Both the position numbers and the translations under genes were made by a program. The notes under the pieces were generated by a model. It saw only the letters and a list, made by a program, of their open reading frames with translations. It was not told the origin of the DNA and searched no databases. Positions 26,601 through 41,600 of a DNA stretch of 64,000 nt are shown here, one piece after another. Origin of the DNA: Heterobilharzia americana (taxonomy: Eukaryota; Platyhelminthes; Trematoda; Strigeidida; Schistosomatidae). Every line of letters begins with the position of its first letter. Positions within the stretch are counted from its first letter, which is position 1. The stretch covers positions 8,287,248 through 8,351,247 of the forward strand of contig OX104134.1 of the NCBI GenBank assembly GCA_944470555.2, in the 5' to 3' direction.

Positions 26601-29600
26601 TTTTTAGCATCAATTATCGGGCTGTAGTATAGTTTCATACTGATAAGAACTCACCTTCTCATGTGATCATTGTTTTGAATTCAATTAATTGTAAAGATAT
26701 TGCGTTTGTCTTTTTTAAAGTTTGCTTTTTAAAGCATAATTCATGTGACAACCATAGAAGTTTTCATATTTGCGAGCCTTATGAAAATACAGTTACTGAG
26801 CTCTTTATCTTGCTAAACTCTATTTGCTTCGTAATCGTAGTATGTGAAACTGAACAGCAGATTCATTCGACAATCCTAAAATTATTCAGAAGAGATAATA
26901 ATGTGCGTTTGCTATAACCTCATTCTTATGGCTATATTTCAAGCTGTGAATTCCTTTGTCAAGAAGACTAGTATTGACTGATGTTTCTATGTCACAGCTT
27001 ATAGTCAGTTTTGCCACATCCAGATTGCTTGACTTTTATATTTCACCTAGTTAATAAAGTCAATTTTATAAATTTTAGGTCGTCTATACAATGTGACGCT
27101 AGAGCCTGGCTCTGCACAACGTATAAGTACTCTTATTGATCCAATTAATGGTGGCTTATGGCGATTTCACTATTCCCCTGATGGTCTTTTAACTCATGTA
27201 AGAAATCCTCAAGATTCAGGATATGTACAGTTTCACTATGCTGCTAAATCAGGTCGCCTGTTGTACATCACATATCCAAATGATAAGTCGGTCGATGTGA
27301 CTCGCACAGTTCGAAATCAAGTCCCTGTGAATATGAGATTTGATACACTGGATGATATAACTAGTCGAGATAATTTACCTATCAGTCTGAGCGATTCATC
27401 GAATCCATCTGAACAGCTGGCTACAGGTGCGTTGACTTTTTCTTATTACCTTTTGTTATTGGGATTTTACGAATTCATGTTCATTATGTTCATTATACAG
27501 CAACCTCACTAAAACCCTGTCACTTTCCACCAACGTATATTAACAGAGGACTAACTGCTGATAAGCAGATCAACATAGAACCTCAGATATCTGTACATCG
27601 GCTCATATTCATCTAGCATTATGCGTAAGTGAAGCTCGTGAAGAGCTAACCCGAGAAAACCAAGCAGGTTTCAAACCTGGTCGTGGATGTATCGATCAGA
27701 CCTTCAACTCCGCCAGGTCTCGGAACACACCGGTCCCCAACACTAGCTGTATTTCTTGACTTGAAGATGACATTTGCTTCTGTTGATCCAGAGGTCTTAT
27801 GACAGTGTCTGTAACAGAAACGAGCGCCAGGTAAATACACGAAGCTCTGGAAGGCTGTGTTATGAAGCTTATTGACGTGTCAGAGCCTATTGTGAGGCAC
27901 TAGATAAGTTATGTAAGTCCAGTGATGCCCGTCAAGGATATCCACCCTCTCCACTCTTATTTAAATTTGTCATAGACACTTTTATTTTGGTCTCCACGTC
28001 CTTGTCTGACTTTTCAGAGATTGGTCTTGCCACAGAAGTCCCCTTAGTAGACCTAAGGTATACAGGTGACACGGTCCTGTTAGGTCAAGATGCAGAGTCT
28101 TTTTAAATCAGGAGTGGAAGTCAGATGATTCTTGGGATGGGTTTCTCACCACCCAAATGCAAATTGTTGTTTCAGAACTCGTCTATGTTGTTTCCCCACT
28201 TAACAATATAGGATGAAGTGACTGGATCCATCGACCACTTGATTTATTTAGGAAGTTGGATTATTTGTGATATGTCAGTGACCTATGAAATCTCTGCAGT
28301 GGTGTTGAAGACTTGATTGACTTTTACCAACTTAAACCATCTCTATGCAGCAGCTCTCTCTGTTCTACTCTGACTTTCAGGTTTTGTCAAAAATGATAGG
28401 GCACACGAGAAGGTTGTAAACGTCCCACCACCGTTGATAGCGCATAAGTGAGGCGTAGAGTTCTAAGTAAAAGATTTAAGTCAGTTGATCAAGTTGAAAA
28501 CCTTGATCGACTCAGATTCCTGGGACGTGTGACACGCATACCTCGTTGTGAACTGTTGTCTGAAGTAGGTTTAGGCTGGAAAAGGTTGGAGGCGCCCAAA
28601 CTAAATTTGGTAACAGTCAATGAAGTCTCTGGCTGTTGGTTTGAGCGGTGAAGTGCATATCCATCCACACAGTATCTTCAAAACAATGGTTATACCGAAT
28701 TTCGTTATTGTTTTATCCCCTCTCTTTCATCTTCTCTTTTTACGATTTTCCTGCTACTTTTGGTTACTCTCTTTGTTACATACCTCTTTACCAGCTTGGT
28801 GCTGTCTACCGTGATGTGCTGATATATGGCGTGGCAAACTGAACTTTTGTGCAATAATGTCAAGTCTTATTTGGATGTTTACTGCCTGAAAGACTGACTA
28901 ACTGAGTGAATCCAACACGACGTCCACATTTTGAGCTGTTGGCACGTCCCACTATTTTCATGTTTAGATTTCGACATAATATATGAATTAGTTTGGAAAG
29001 AAAGTACCTCAGTAAAACTCAGAGTCTCTAACAATTTCTATGGTTGCGTTTTTTCTTAATCTTTACACCAGAAAGTTGTCAGCGAATTCTGTCTCTGTAT
29101 TTATTTGTTAACTTGTTTTGTTTTTTGTGTTAACACAGTCATTACAATGCAGACAACCGAGTCAAATAAACATGAAATGGAAATAGACTATGGTGATTCA
29201 AATAATCTATGGAAAGTTCGTCTAAGCCAGGTTTATCATATTCAAATGGATATGTACAGGCCACTGAAGTTAATTCGACAGATTACAATACCTGGTAATA
29301 CCATTAGAAATGCCATTGAACATATGTAAGTCTGTTAATTGATTTGTCTCTGATGTTTTTATGTTGTTAGCTTTATTATTCCTATTGTAATGCTGCTCAA
29401 TTAGGTGATTGACGCTGAAGTAACTGAGAGACATTTATGACAACTTACGCATCCTATCATCCATGTGTATACTATGTGTGTATAAAAAGAGTTCACAGAT
29501 AGCGATTCAGCTATTGTACTTCACTATCTGAATTCTGAAACTAACCAAGCTAACCAATTATCACCTGTTTTTTTCTGATATCAATTAACATAAAAATATT

Positions 29601-32600
29601 AAAATACCCTGCTTAGAAATTTCTAAATGGTTATGACACAACGTGTATGGCGCATATAACTTTATTAACTTATAGTATAATCAATCAGTCAGTTAACCAC
29701 CATAAAACCAAGCTAAATGTCGTTTTTTTTCGGATTTCAACTCATCTTGGTACACCCTAATGACTTATTTTAATACATTATCCAAATCTCACGCAAAGAC
29801 GTGAGTGAGGTGTAGTGTGACATCGTTAATTTAAAAAAGATGGTATCTCCTTCTCCCGGTAGCACTTTAATTCGTAACATATTAGGCAAATCTAAAAAGA
29901 GTACAAATTGAATAATGATTTGTTAATCGGTTACATCTATCAAGTCTCTCAGCAATACAAGAATAGAAGTACTACAATGGATACTATAAACAAAAAGAAT
30001 TTCAGAGGAATGACGCAATGGACTTATTGCTTCTACCTAATGATAAACAACATCAATGCAAGGAAGTAGATGCATTCATTGGTGTGCATGAATGTTAGTT
30101 TGGTAGATAAATAGACAATAAACAATGATCGCTGGAGTGCAAAACCTTGTAGCTCATCGATAATTTACATTTACCAAGGAATTCACTTTGTTAGTTAGTT
30201 ATTCTAGCACTGAATTCTTCAAAGAGGTAATAGTGGAGACACTGCATCTTCTGGTGTTGGCTACTGACCGAAGAAAGTATATGGATTTTAGTTTCTTTCA
30301 CCAGCCAGGAATCAATTAATATATCAAATATTAAAAGTTTGTCACAATTCAAACAGTAATTACTCTGATATTAGCTGTTAAAGCATAAAGTTGATCATGA
30401 TTAAACGTAAAGAAAGTGTGCTATTTGGAAAATGATAAACACGATTAAAAATAACGGAATATACTTGTGCCAACACCTGCAGTTGTAGCGTTGAAACAAG
30501 AGGGTATATGAATTTATACCACCGAATTTCCAAATGTTACGGGGTTGACGAAGTAAACTTACAAGTGGCTCGCGCATAACACGGTAGGCAGCTTCTTGAG
30601 AAAATGTATGACTGACTGACTGACTGACAAAATCAACGTAGATGGTCTCACGCAGGTAGGTTGGTTTAAGTTGTCGCACTTCACAATAGTATAAAAAGAA
30701 CAAGTGGATAGAAAAAGAGTCATATCGAAGTAGATGAAGTAGTGTAAGAGAATAAACAATCTGAAGATAACGGTTAGTGCGAATATTCGAGCTTTAGAAG
30801 ATGTCAAGGAGTGAATACATCTGCCCCCTTGTGACCAATTTCGAGCCATGTCACCATGAGTCCTCAACCACTGATTCCTTTCGTCTGGAGGACCCCAACC
30901 AGACATTCTACATCTCTCCTACATGGCTCAGGTCAACAGTAAGAGATTTCAGCGACTGGTCCCATATATTCGTCTGGCCATCTGAACATTCTTTTAACTC
31001 AATCCAGTTTCTCTAAGCATGACACATCAAGGTAAGCGGTTGCTGGGCATGCACAGTACATGTCGAAGCCATCTCAGTCGACTAAGGCTCACAACCTCAT
31101 CAATCGAATTACCTGTCTTGCCTAGTACCCATCCTCTGATCTCAACATTTCTCGCACGATGATTCCACCAAACGCAAGCAATGCTACAAAGGTATCTGTG
31201 ATCAAAATCCTGTAAACGCTTCATATCTTCCACTCTTAGTGGCCATGCATCACAGCCGTATAACAAGACAGAACGAATTGCAGCACAACATACTCGCCCT
31301 TTGATCGACATTAGGATATCTCGTCAGTCGACACAAGTTGGTAAATGCCAAACGGGCCTTCTGTATCTGAGGTGAGATTTCGTCAGCAACTTCCCAAGTA
31401 GGTCAGTTGGTTGATATATTCCACCACCTCACTCCTTATCAGACCAATCCTGGAGCATCATCTTACATCTGACAGGTGCGAAATGCATGGTAAACATATT
31501 CAGATTTCTGCTCACTGCGTTCAGAAGACCCTCTCTGTATTTTGTCAGCATCTTCGCTTAGCAGTACAATATACAAGACAATCGAATAGCATGAAAAAGA
31601 GGGTTAGTTCCAATAAGTTAAGGAGAGCTATACAATTCTCATTTGATAACTATGAGGAACATATTTATTAAACCGACAACTGATTAAGATTATTGTCTAT
31701 GAATATTGCATAATGTTCTCTTTGTCATTACTGTTAATCAACATTAAATGACAGGTTTCACAAAGTATTCTCATTCTCTCAGCTTTCTTAACCACCACCT
31801 TGAATTAAATTATCTACGTTTTTCCAGGAAACTTGTTGAGTTTCATCATTTTCATCTGCGCTATTGTTCTCCGACCTACTTCTTTTACTTCGTTTCAAAT
31901 TATATCTTCAAGAACATGCCCCATCAGTCTTCTCTTTTTCCATTAGTAATGTTGGATACTCTCGACATTTATGCTGTTCAGAGCCTTCCACTTCTATAAA
32001 CTTAACAATTGCTACTATTGCATCCTTTTTTCCTGATATGACACATCCTCGAATGACTAACATCGACAGTCATGTCGTTCGCTCTTAGAATCTTTCTTCA
32101 CGCCCACTTTTATACAAGGATCCTTATAGTTCCTTGCATTTAGATCCCGTGATAAACCTGAATGAGACTCACTACACGAATTCTGTATTGAGGTGAATTT
32201 TTCTTTGTACTCAAGCTGTGTTGCAATGTAATAGTGCTGGAAGAATTCTATGTTATTCAGAGGTTTCGTGTATTAGAAAAAAGCTATTTTTTTTTAGTTA
32301 CAATGAAGGTAATCCAAAGAAAAAGTGAAAAATAGTTCTGCTCAATATTTTGATCGCTTTATCTGAGTTTTCCCTCTCTTATCTTTGATACTAATTGAAC
32401 CGATATACAGAAATATTTGATGTTGTTTCTCTTTTTTTTGGCTATCATTCTATTTATTTTCCCCATATTTCACCTTTTCTTTATGTTTACGATCTTATAA
32501 CGACTGTAGTATTCATGCTTATGAGTAAAAGACGCCAGCAGAAAACTCTCTCACATTATTGATAAACCAATGTTCCAACAAAATAAATTGTATGTATGTT

Positions 32601-35600
32601 ATATATCCAAAAGGTGGGTCAGAAGAACAAGGTTTTTACTTCACCCACCTGTTCACATGAGATACTCTAGTGGTGCCTTGCAAAATAAAGTGGATGGTAT
32701 ATTTATGAGAATGCAAAGAGGGAGTGAAAATGTTCCCATATTTTAAGTACGTTCTTTTACTATTAATTGTACGGTGCTAAAGATCGTTTCCCATCCAATT
32801 TGATAGTACGCCAACAACACAATACCTGTTCGCTCATATGTAATCAATAAAATGGTATCAATACATATAAAGCAGATGAATGTTTAACAAATCATTTATT
32901 TCACCCTTCTTGTTCATTATCGCTTATCCTTATTAACTGATAAGTAGGATTCATATAACTATTGACCACCATGAATGTTATACTGTTATGTAATAAATTT
33001 GGCATTGCAAGTATTAATTCATCTGGTTTCATTGAATCACTTGATTAATAAACCAATAAACTGATTATTCATTCACTATGAGAGTCATCTGTAGTGATGT
33101 GGCAACTCTGTGTTCAACTATTGTTCCCCTGAACTAATATATCTGTCACCTTGTTAAGAATGAGCCTTATTGACGTATGGCAAAGCTGTGCGAGATTATC
33201 ACAGGCGCCTTACACGCTAGTTAGGTAAATGTATTGCCTTACTATTTTTTGATGTACTTGTAATTTCCCGTCGTCATACTGGATTGGATTGATCAACCTC
33301 TGTTGGCATATGGACTCCTATGCGAATGCCTCAATATTACCTGAATAGTCACTGTTTTTAACTCACTTGGTGGTGACTAGTAGTGGAATGCAGAACGTGG
33401 GTTTCACCCGGTTTGGCTTTTCAAGCGATAGGTACTGGACTCGAGTCTCAGTGACAGCACATCACTCGCTGTGGTGCAGATACAACCAGCTGACGATTCC
33501 CAAATGAGATGAAACACTGCTAGCCACAACCAAGTAAGTTATAACTGTATTGTCTGTTCATTTACGGTAGTGTCCATCATTTCTCAGATAAATAGCCTAA
33601 TAAATATCTCGAATATCATTTACTCTACAATATTTTGTAATCATCACTATTGTCAGCGTGTATAATCATCCACTTCTGATAATACATTTTGGAGATAACC
33701 TATTCAAAAGTGTATTTTGTATCTAAACTCTTTAAGTCTAGTCACATTTCGGCTTACTCCCTGATAGTAAACATGTGAATTTTAACTCATCATTCACTTC
33801 TCAGTGCCTTTGTTATTTCATTACACAGACATTTGAAAGATAATCTTTTCTTTTTCTTTCTCTTTCTCTTTCTGCCCCATCCATCCATATGTTTTTGATG
33901 CAGCGATAAATGGACCTATCATTTGAATGATGAAAGTAATCCAAGACTATCAGCTGATAGTTATTCTTCGTCAGGAATAAATATGAATAAAAATCTGCAC
34001 GCTTATCACTTTTTCAATACTCACTTTCGACGTAGTATTCCAGAACAAAATCATAATCAATCTGCATCAGATTTATTAAGCCGTTCTAAACGTCAGGTGT
34101 CCAGTCCTTATTTCAAAAGATTTTCACTTCGATCAGATTATGCAAATACTAACAACAATAATTTTGGTGAAGAAGTGGACTGGCATTATCAGAAGACTTT
34201 AGAGGTAAGTGTTATACCAACAGATCCTTAACCATTTTATGCATTTCTTTGACATAAATTTTAGTGGATAAACTAGCGCTATGAGATAAACCAAACCCAC
34301 AGTTAAGGCGCCCAATGCAATGCTCATCAGATACCCTAAAATGTGTTGGTTGGTCCAGACAGCACGACGGTGGTCATGAAAATCGATAACTGCTAAGAAG
34401 TGTGTAACAACTGACTCGCCTAATCAATCAGCCTGAAATGGATGACACTCAAGCGTTGGACCTATATACCGTACTGCTGCTGCAAGCTGGGTCTATGCAA
34501 AGTGAGGACAAGCTGCATTTGGTCCAGGCACGGAGTAGTGGTAACAAGTAGGACGGTCTCTGTAGCTAGCGGAAAGCTTCAGGCTAGGTGAAGCAAACAC
34601 AGGCGCAGATCTTGGTGATAGTAGCGAATATTCAAGTGAGAACCTTGAAGGCCAAAGTGAATAAGGGTTCCATGGGAATTGCAGTTAGCCATGGCTCAGG
34701 TGGTTGCTATTCAGTAGCCAATCAATCCATTTGATGAATTAACTGTCTGTATGGTTTCAGTTATCACTGATGGATGATTTATTGCCACGCTTCAAATGGT
34801 TGGCTCGATTAAATTATCACTCATTGCTTTATGTATCAGTAGTGGTCTACTACTTACTTTTTTTCGAAAAAATTTATTTCGCGAAATTGTGAAGTTAACC
34901 CCAAAAAAATTTATTCTGTACTACGTGGATTTTAACTAATCGGGTCAGATTGCAGACCCAAAGATGATTAACAAGCTACTACTGTAATATCATCTGTAAG
35001 TCGACAAAATTACCCATAATTATGCAAATGTATTCACTCTAACATTTTTGAAAGTTGGAACGCTCTCACTAACTTTCTTTTTCTAATCCTCTCTCCTCTC
35101 ATACACTGCGGTCTACTTTAATGTTCCTCTTTTTCTATTCGCTTGTTCGTTGCATGCTGTCGTTGAGTATGGCAACTTGAACCAATACACTTTTCTGTAA
35201 GATTCGACATTGATTTGTATGTCTGTCTGTCATAATTTATATTCATTTTCAATTACAGTAATGAGCCGGTATATAATGTTCATAGGAATTTTTAACCTTA
35301 TTTTGTTTGGATTGGCTGGTTTCGTAGGTCTCCGTCTAACCTAGATATAAATGACTGATGTCACCCTTTCAGATGTATTGCAGTGAAATGTTTTGAAAAG
35401 TCGTATAAAAGCAATACTAGAGTGGTAATTATACCAATGTTCTCTCAAAATTGGTTTGCTCCACTTCTCCTGGAACTTCCTACTCTGTTTATATGTAGCT
35501 TAATATTGAATCGTTCATTGACCAGTGGTCGAATATTATACTATTTCACCCGCATGACGCCTAAGAACTAACGCTTATCGAATAAGTTGATTAAAACTGT

Positions 35601-38600
35601 CAACCAAAGAAATTGACTCCATTAATAAAACGATTAGTAAACTGATTATGCAATATACAGGTTTTCAGTCCTACCACAAAAGATGATATAGGTATGTACT
35701 CCAGTAAAAAGTCCTGGAATAAAAAAAAGCCTATAGCGATCAACTTGATTTTTGTGTCACTCTCTGACTAATATAGCCTTATGATCGAAACCACTTGATT
35801 TACCTTTATTTTAACCCAATTTTTTTGCCTCTGTTGTTTGCCAGGTGAATGGACAAAATCTCTTGAATGTGAAATTTAATTGGGCATCACAGCTAGAGAC
35901 GTATCAGCATGCTTCTACTGGACATATCCTCCTACAAATTGTTTATAATGCAAATTTTCAGCCGATGATTTTTAATGCTTCTACGAACTATCTACAGTCA
36001 ACAGTAACTGGGCCTGAATCATTTCCAATGAAATCAGATTATGATATTAATTATATGCGACCGGCTACGCTGACACTTGCCTATACAAAGTAATCCTTTT
36101 TATGATACGAAAATGCATTTCGTTCATAAATAAGCAATCTAGTAGATACATCCGTTGGTGAATTACTGAAGTATACAATAATTGTGGTGGCATTTATAAA
36201 GAAACTTGCTTCACGGCTTGTTTCGAATCATTGTGCTATAGACTGCTGACTTGCTAGTCCATAAGCACGACCCCGAGAGCTAGTTGAAAAAAGTTGACTT
36301 CATTCATTAGTTGCTTGTCGGATGGGAAAACAGATCCCGGTTTCCAGATAGCAACCGGTGAAACCCTCAGTAGTTGGATTGGAATCGAAATTAGGTTAAC
36401 AGTTCCAGTCTGTCTGTTAAACTACGGTGTACGGTTAGTCTGAATGGTGTTGGTTCAAATCCATCCAAGACTCCAGGGATCACTGGAATTTGATCTCTAT
36501 CACCATAGAAGTATCTTTTCCATTTTCTGGCTATTTCTGTAGCCGTTTTTTTTATATAAAAGCAGTCGTACATAATGTATTTTTTCCGAATCACTTCATA
36601 TTATACATAATAAAGTCTTCAACTGGTGAGAAAATTGCACCGAAAAGTTACGTTTCAACGGAATTGACACTACGCAGCTTGTTCATAAGCTACAGAGGTA
36701 CACAATTTTAAGTTGTTTTCATTATTTAACCATGTGATATGAGACTGTAGTCCACCTGAATAAGTAATAAGCCAGTGGTGGTTTACGCGTACACTTATGA
36801 TTAGCATAAAACTTATCTGTATTTCAAATACACCAGGGTTAATTTCGTCTTATCAGATAGGTTGTAGTGAGCAGAACCCTACAGTACATCATCAATCATT
36901 TCAGTATCTAAAAGCAATCACATCCCAAATCTTCATAATTTACTGATAGTTTAACTACTAGTGTAAATTTACTGCTGTTCTTTGTTACAACCGAAAAGAT
37001 TTTTGAGTATTTTTTTTCTTTTTCAAGCATTCGACGTTAAACAACAGGACCGATTCTCTTCATGGATACTTAAAGATGTACTGAGAAAATCTACAAGTTA
37101 ACTATGCACCCAATTGCAACTAAGTGATACAAAACACACAACTGGGTAATAAGTCTCACAAGTGAGTAACTTCTCTTCCCAAACTGGGAAAAAGGAGCAG
37201 ACTGGTTGACTTAGAGCATCATACAAGAAAGATACAAGCAGAGAAAACGAAAAGAAGTGGGTGTAGAGTGATAAAACACTCAAGGTTTGGAGAAGGTGAT
37301 GCTGAAGTGCTTCTGTGTCGCTATAATCGATTTTGAACCGTGCTACCTGGAGTCTTCACCTGTTGATTTATAATATCCCAATCACTTTAGTCTGACAGCC
37401 TCCTTGAGAAACAGTGACTGTAATACGTAAGTGCTATGGCATTTAGACTTAGCACTGCTCATTTGGTTGTTCTACTGTGTGGAAATAATCTAAATGGAAA
37501 AATCTGTTGGGCAATAAAAGAATAAATCTCAGAAAACATATTAAGAAAAAGGAAAGTCCACAAGACTTCACATCTTGGAAATTTGCAGAACATTTGCTCA
37601 TGTATCAAGCTGAAAATGTTTTCAGTTGGTGGAAGAGTCGATATCTGATGTGAGGAAGAACGTCTATAGCTCTCTCTATATGTAGTACCTTCGTAGATGA
37701 AACTGTCTAAAAAATGTTCCAATGAAATTATAGTCACTCTTTTTGGTGTAAATGCTCCAAAATAAAGACAACCAATATGAATGTAGTCAAATAGAGATCA
37801 GAATGAATTCGTAAACTAAGCCAAGCGAAAGATGCACTTGTATCAATACTCGTTGTTTCTATTCTTTATGAAGAAGCTCCACAGATAACTGTAACTAGTA
37901 TATATCATTGTGGCATGCACTGCTCACTCAAAAACACTTGCATCAACATAGAAACAAATGATTTTCTTGCATTCACGTCAAGAAACTATTCATATCTTTT
38001 GTCTTTTCAATACATAATTTATAGGACAGGACATTTGAGTGCAGCTGAATGGGGCAATGCAAGTTATCGGTTTTCGTATGATGCGTCAAATCGATTGAAA
38101 GCAGCTGATTTAGGTAGACCTACAGATACTGTATCATTTCAATATGGAAATCCTAATATTCCCTACCAAGTAAGTCCATACCTTTAGATAACATTTATTT
38201 TTCTCATGCATGTAACTGAGAATACGAATATTCCTCATGGGTATGTTGTTTCAGCCTTGTCATCTTTGGAGTATATGGTCCCACCCATGTACATGTCATC
38301 TTTTATGGCGTCAATTTGTATTTTACTAGACTGCATATGTAAAAGTGCTTTTGATTCCATTCCACCTAGTGAATTTGTGTCTCATAGGTTGAAGCATCTG
38401 ACTTCTAATCACTGAACCACAAGTTTGAAACCCGTTCTAGCTACTGTAATCTTGTCAGTTAGACAATATCATTAGACATCACACAATGGATTTATGTGCA
38501 TCATAGCCTTGCAAACGAATCTATAAGTATAGTGTTGCTGCCGACGTGTCCCAAATAGGACGAAATGCGCATCCTGGATTCCACTGTTAGTCACTATCCA

Positions 38601-41600
38601 TCATTACTATAGAACCTATAGGTAGTTGCTGAAATAAAAATAAAAAATGATAGAAATTTCCTCTACCTTCGCACTCAAGCATATATCCTTTCTGGTCATA
38701 TTCATAAGTAGTCGGAACTCTGTAATTCATACTAGCAAAATAGTCTTCCCATTCTTAAGAAAATTAATCAGGGACTACTGAATCTTATGAATAGAAGAAA
38801 CATAAGTCCCGTGATTTCTGCATATTTTTATATGAGAATCTCATCGATACATATTGGTACATATTCATCAGCTCAAATTTAGCACATTAGTGAGATTTAC
38901 ATCAGTACCTTACAGACTGATTATTCATACCTTCAGCTGACGAACTCTGAACAAAATGAAACGCCTGTTTTGCATTCTACTTCTAGCCAGTCTATTTATA
39001 TTAAATTGGAAAAATCTGAAACACCGTATTACGATCTCCTGAGTATGTTGATGTATATTTAGCATATTAGACAGTCTTCACGACGATCACTTCAAATTCA
39101 TTATTCTGCCTACAAAACTGAAAAATATCTTATCAGAATTAATTTTCTCACTTCAATTGGAACATCTGATTTCATTTTCGACTGCATCAAATACAGTGAA
39201 CTGCTCCTAACTCAATCAACTTATATACCTCCGAATAGTGAATACTATATCTCAAGTTATACATCAAACAAATTTTATAATTTATGCTACCAGTATTAAA
39301 AACATATTGACTGAATTAAACTGCTGGATTAAACGTTTCCATTTTTCTAAAATATAATTCACGTAAGATAACATTAGACAGAAGATGGTGTATATCCTTG
39401 TCTGTTTACAATTAATCTTTACTGAGGATAACGAAATTTGGCATTGAATTTCTTAAGTTTTCGATATGCTGATATGTAACATCACCCGTTCAGACTGTAT
39501 TTTTTCAGTATTTCTTTCGATTTTTCAAATATGTTATTCATCGGATTTTGTTGCAGTAACTTATAGACCGGTGTGTTCTGTTTTACAATCATGATTATAG
39601 ATACAAAATCTTGGAAGTGAAGAGAACAACCGTGCATTATTACCATATGATTGCCAAAGATTATTTACATCCGTCATTGTTAGCTGCAGTACAGTTAGGC
39701 TGAAAAAGTTTTACGCAGCCAAACCATAACGTAGAGGCAGTGCATGAATCCAACGAAACCCTAAGGTCCTGGGTTCTATCCCTGGAGGGGTCGTGTTGCG
39801 CACTGCTGCAGACTCCCATACAAGGACCAAACAGCTGCTCAGTGCTCCCAGGTTTCCAATAACTCTTCAACTGATGTCAGTCCATGATATATGCCAACTT
39901 GAAATTCCCCATCTGTTAGTCTGGACTACTCAACTTGTGTCCTTGAGTTGCTAGGACTCAATGGTTTGAAACGCTAAATGATATGACTCAAAATCGATTG
40001 TAACAATATTCTAAATTCTGAACATCTACATCTCTTAATTCTCCCTGTCTGTGCTGTTGCGAAATACGGCAACTTGAACTGATGTATTTTTATGCCAGGT
40101 CCTGCTTTGTTTTGTCATTCTGTCCTTCTTTACGGGGAAATAGATGTTTTGGATACAGACAATGACTTGTATAGAATTTCTCCACTGAAGCGTTTTACGC
40201 CGTTAGAAACACAAATGACATAAGATCAGTGCTAAAAATAATCCTAGAAATCCATAACCAACTCAACTAGCTAGGATTCAGCTGATTCGATTACTAGGAC
40301 ATTATAAGCAAATGTCAAACTCGATTGTCTGGTCATATCCTGGCTATCCTGGCAAATGAAGCCTTATTGCTAACCATCTAATAACCATAACTGGTTTTAC
40401 AATGTTTTGACTTGTGTAGAAGAAAACGTGATTAGCAGTTAGCTCTCCTAGTTATTAACTGGTAGAGGAATAACGTTAGGGTCATTGTTTCATTTCCATA
40501 GTAACCTTAATTTCCGACGGACTTCATCGAGCTTTAGTATCAATTAGTTGCTGATAATCTCGATTTCATCCTTGAACCTTTTTCCGTTAGTCCCCAAAGC
40601 AGGTACAAAGAGGAACAGTTTAACTGCCCTCCAGCCACCGTTGCATTGCCTGCTATCCAGTTGAATCCTGATTGGAACATTGAGATAGGCCCCCCAACAC
40701 TTACCAAAGTCGAGAAAGCTGTAGGCAACTTGAAACGAGGAATGGTAACAGGACCAGATGGACTAACTCCTGAGGTATACAAAGATTGTGGTAAGGTGTT
40801 TTTAGTCAGGTTAACGGAAGTGGTAACCAGTATATTGTAATCAAATACGATCCCCTACGACCGGTCTAAGTCACTCATTATTCCAGTCTTCAAGAAAGGC
40901 GAGAGCCCTCTTGTGATAACCACAGAGGAATCAGCCTGACGAACATAGTGCCTAAGATTCTAGGTTCTATAATCACTAGACGCCTGATTGGAGCTAGGGA
41001 ACAGCAAGCCCGAGAAAACCAAGCAGGCTTTAGACCCGGCCGCGCCAGGTTCTGGAACACAGGCACCCTTACCGACAAGATGCAGAGTCTTCTGAACACC
41101 TTGAGTACCAATTTGAGAATGTTTGCGATGCGTTTCTCACCACCCAAATGCAAATTGTTGCTCCACAATTGGTCTTCAACAGTGCCACGCCCAACAATAA
41201 AGACTGTAATGTTTAAGTGTGTCAACCACTTCACTTACCTGGGAAGGGAAGTGGAATCACCAATGATGGCTCAGTTGCCGGTGAAATCTCTCCACGAATA
41301 CAAAAGGCTCGACTGGCTATCACCAAATTACGCCACCTGTGGCACCGCCGTCATATCCGATTGTCTGCTAAGGGTCGCGTGTACTGGACCTCCACAGCAG
41401 TCCGCTCCGTTCTACTGTATGTCTGTGAAACATGACCATTCAAGGTGGAAGACAAGAGAAGGCTGGCTTCAGGTGTTTGACCAACGTTGCCTTCGTAGTA
41501 TAGGACGTACTCCGTGGTGTCACCACGTGAGTAACGCACAAGTCAGGATCAGGTGTAGAGTTTTAGGGAGAAGAGGTGTGTCGGTTGACGAGGTCGTGAA

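Larger units (their letters stand above)
22512..27078. other. Intron i-j
   Basis: 4.6 kb. Holds an inverted hammerhead-SINE pair with (AT)n at 23.5-24.2 kb. A following segment (24.25-24.85 kb) has an 86-codon open frame of no recognised family. Nothing is recognised from 24.85 to 27.08 kb. Confidence 0.65.
29326..33903. other. Intron k-l
   Basis: 4.6 kb. Holds a minus-strand LINE family 2 fragment (30.6-31.35 kb) and a decayed inverted hammerhead-SINE pair (33.28-33.54 kb). The stretches 29.33-30.6 and 31.4-33.28 kb show nothing I can name. Confidence 0.65.

Noticed and set aside
34270..34710. Working 28S rRNA gene
   Set aside because: Only a 440-base internal part is present, with many changes at normally invariant positions.
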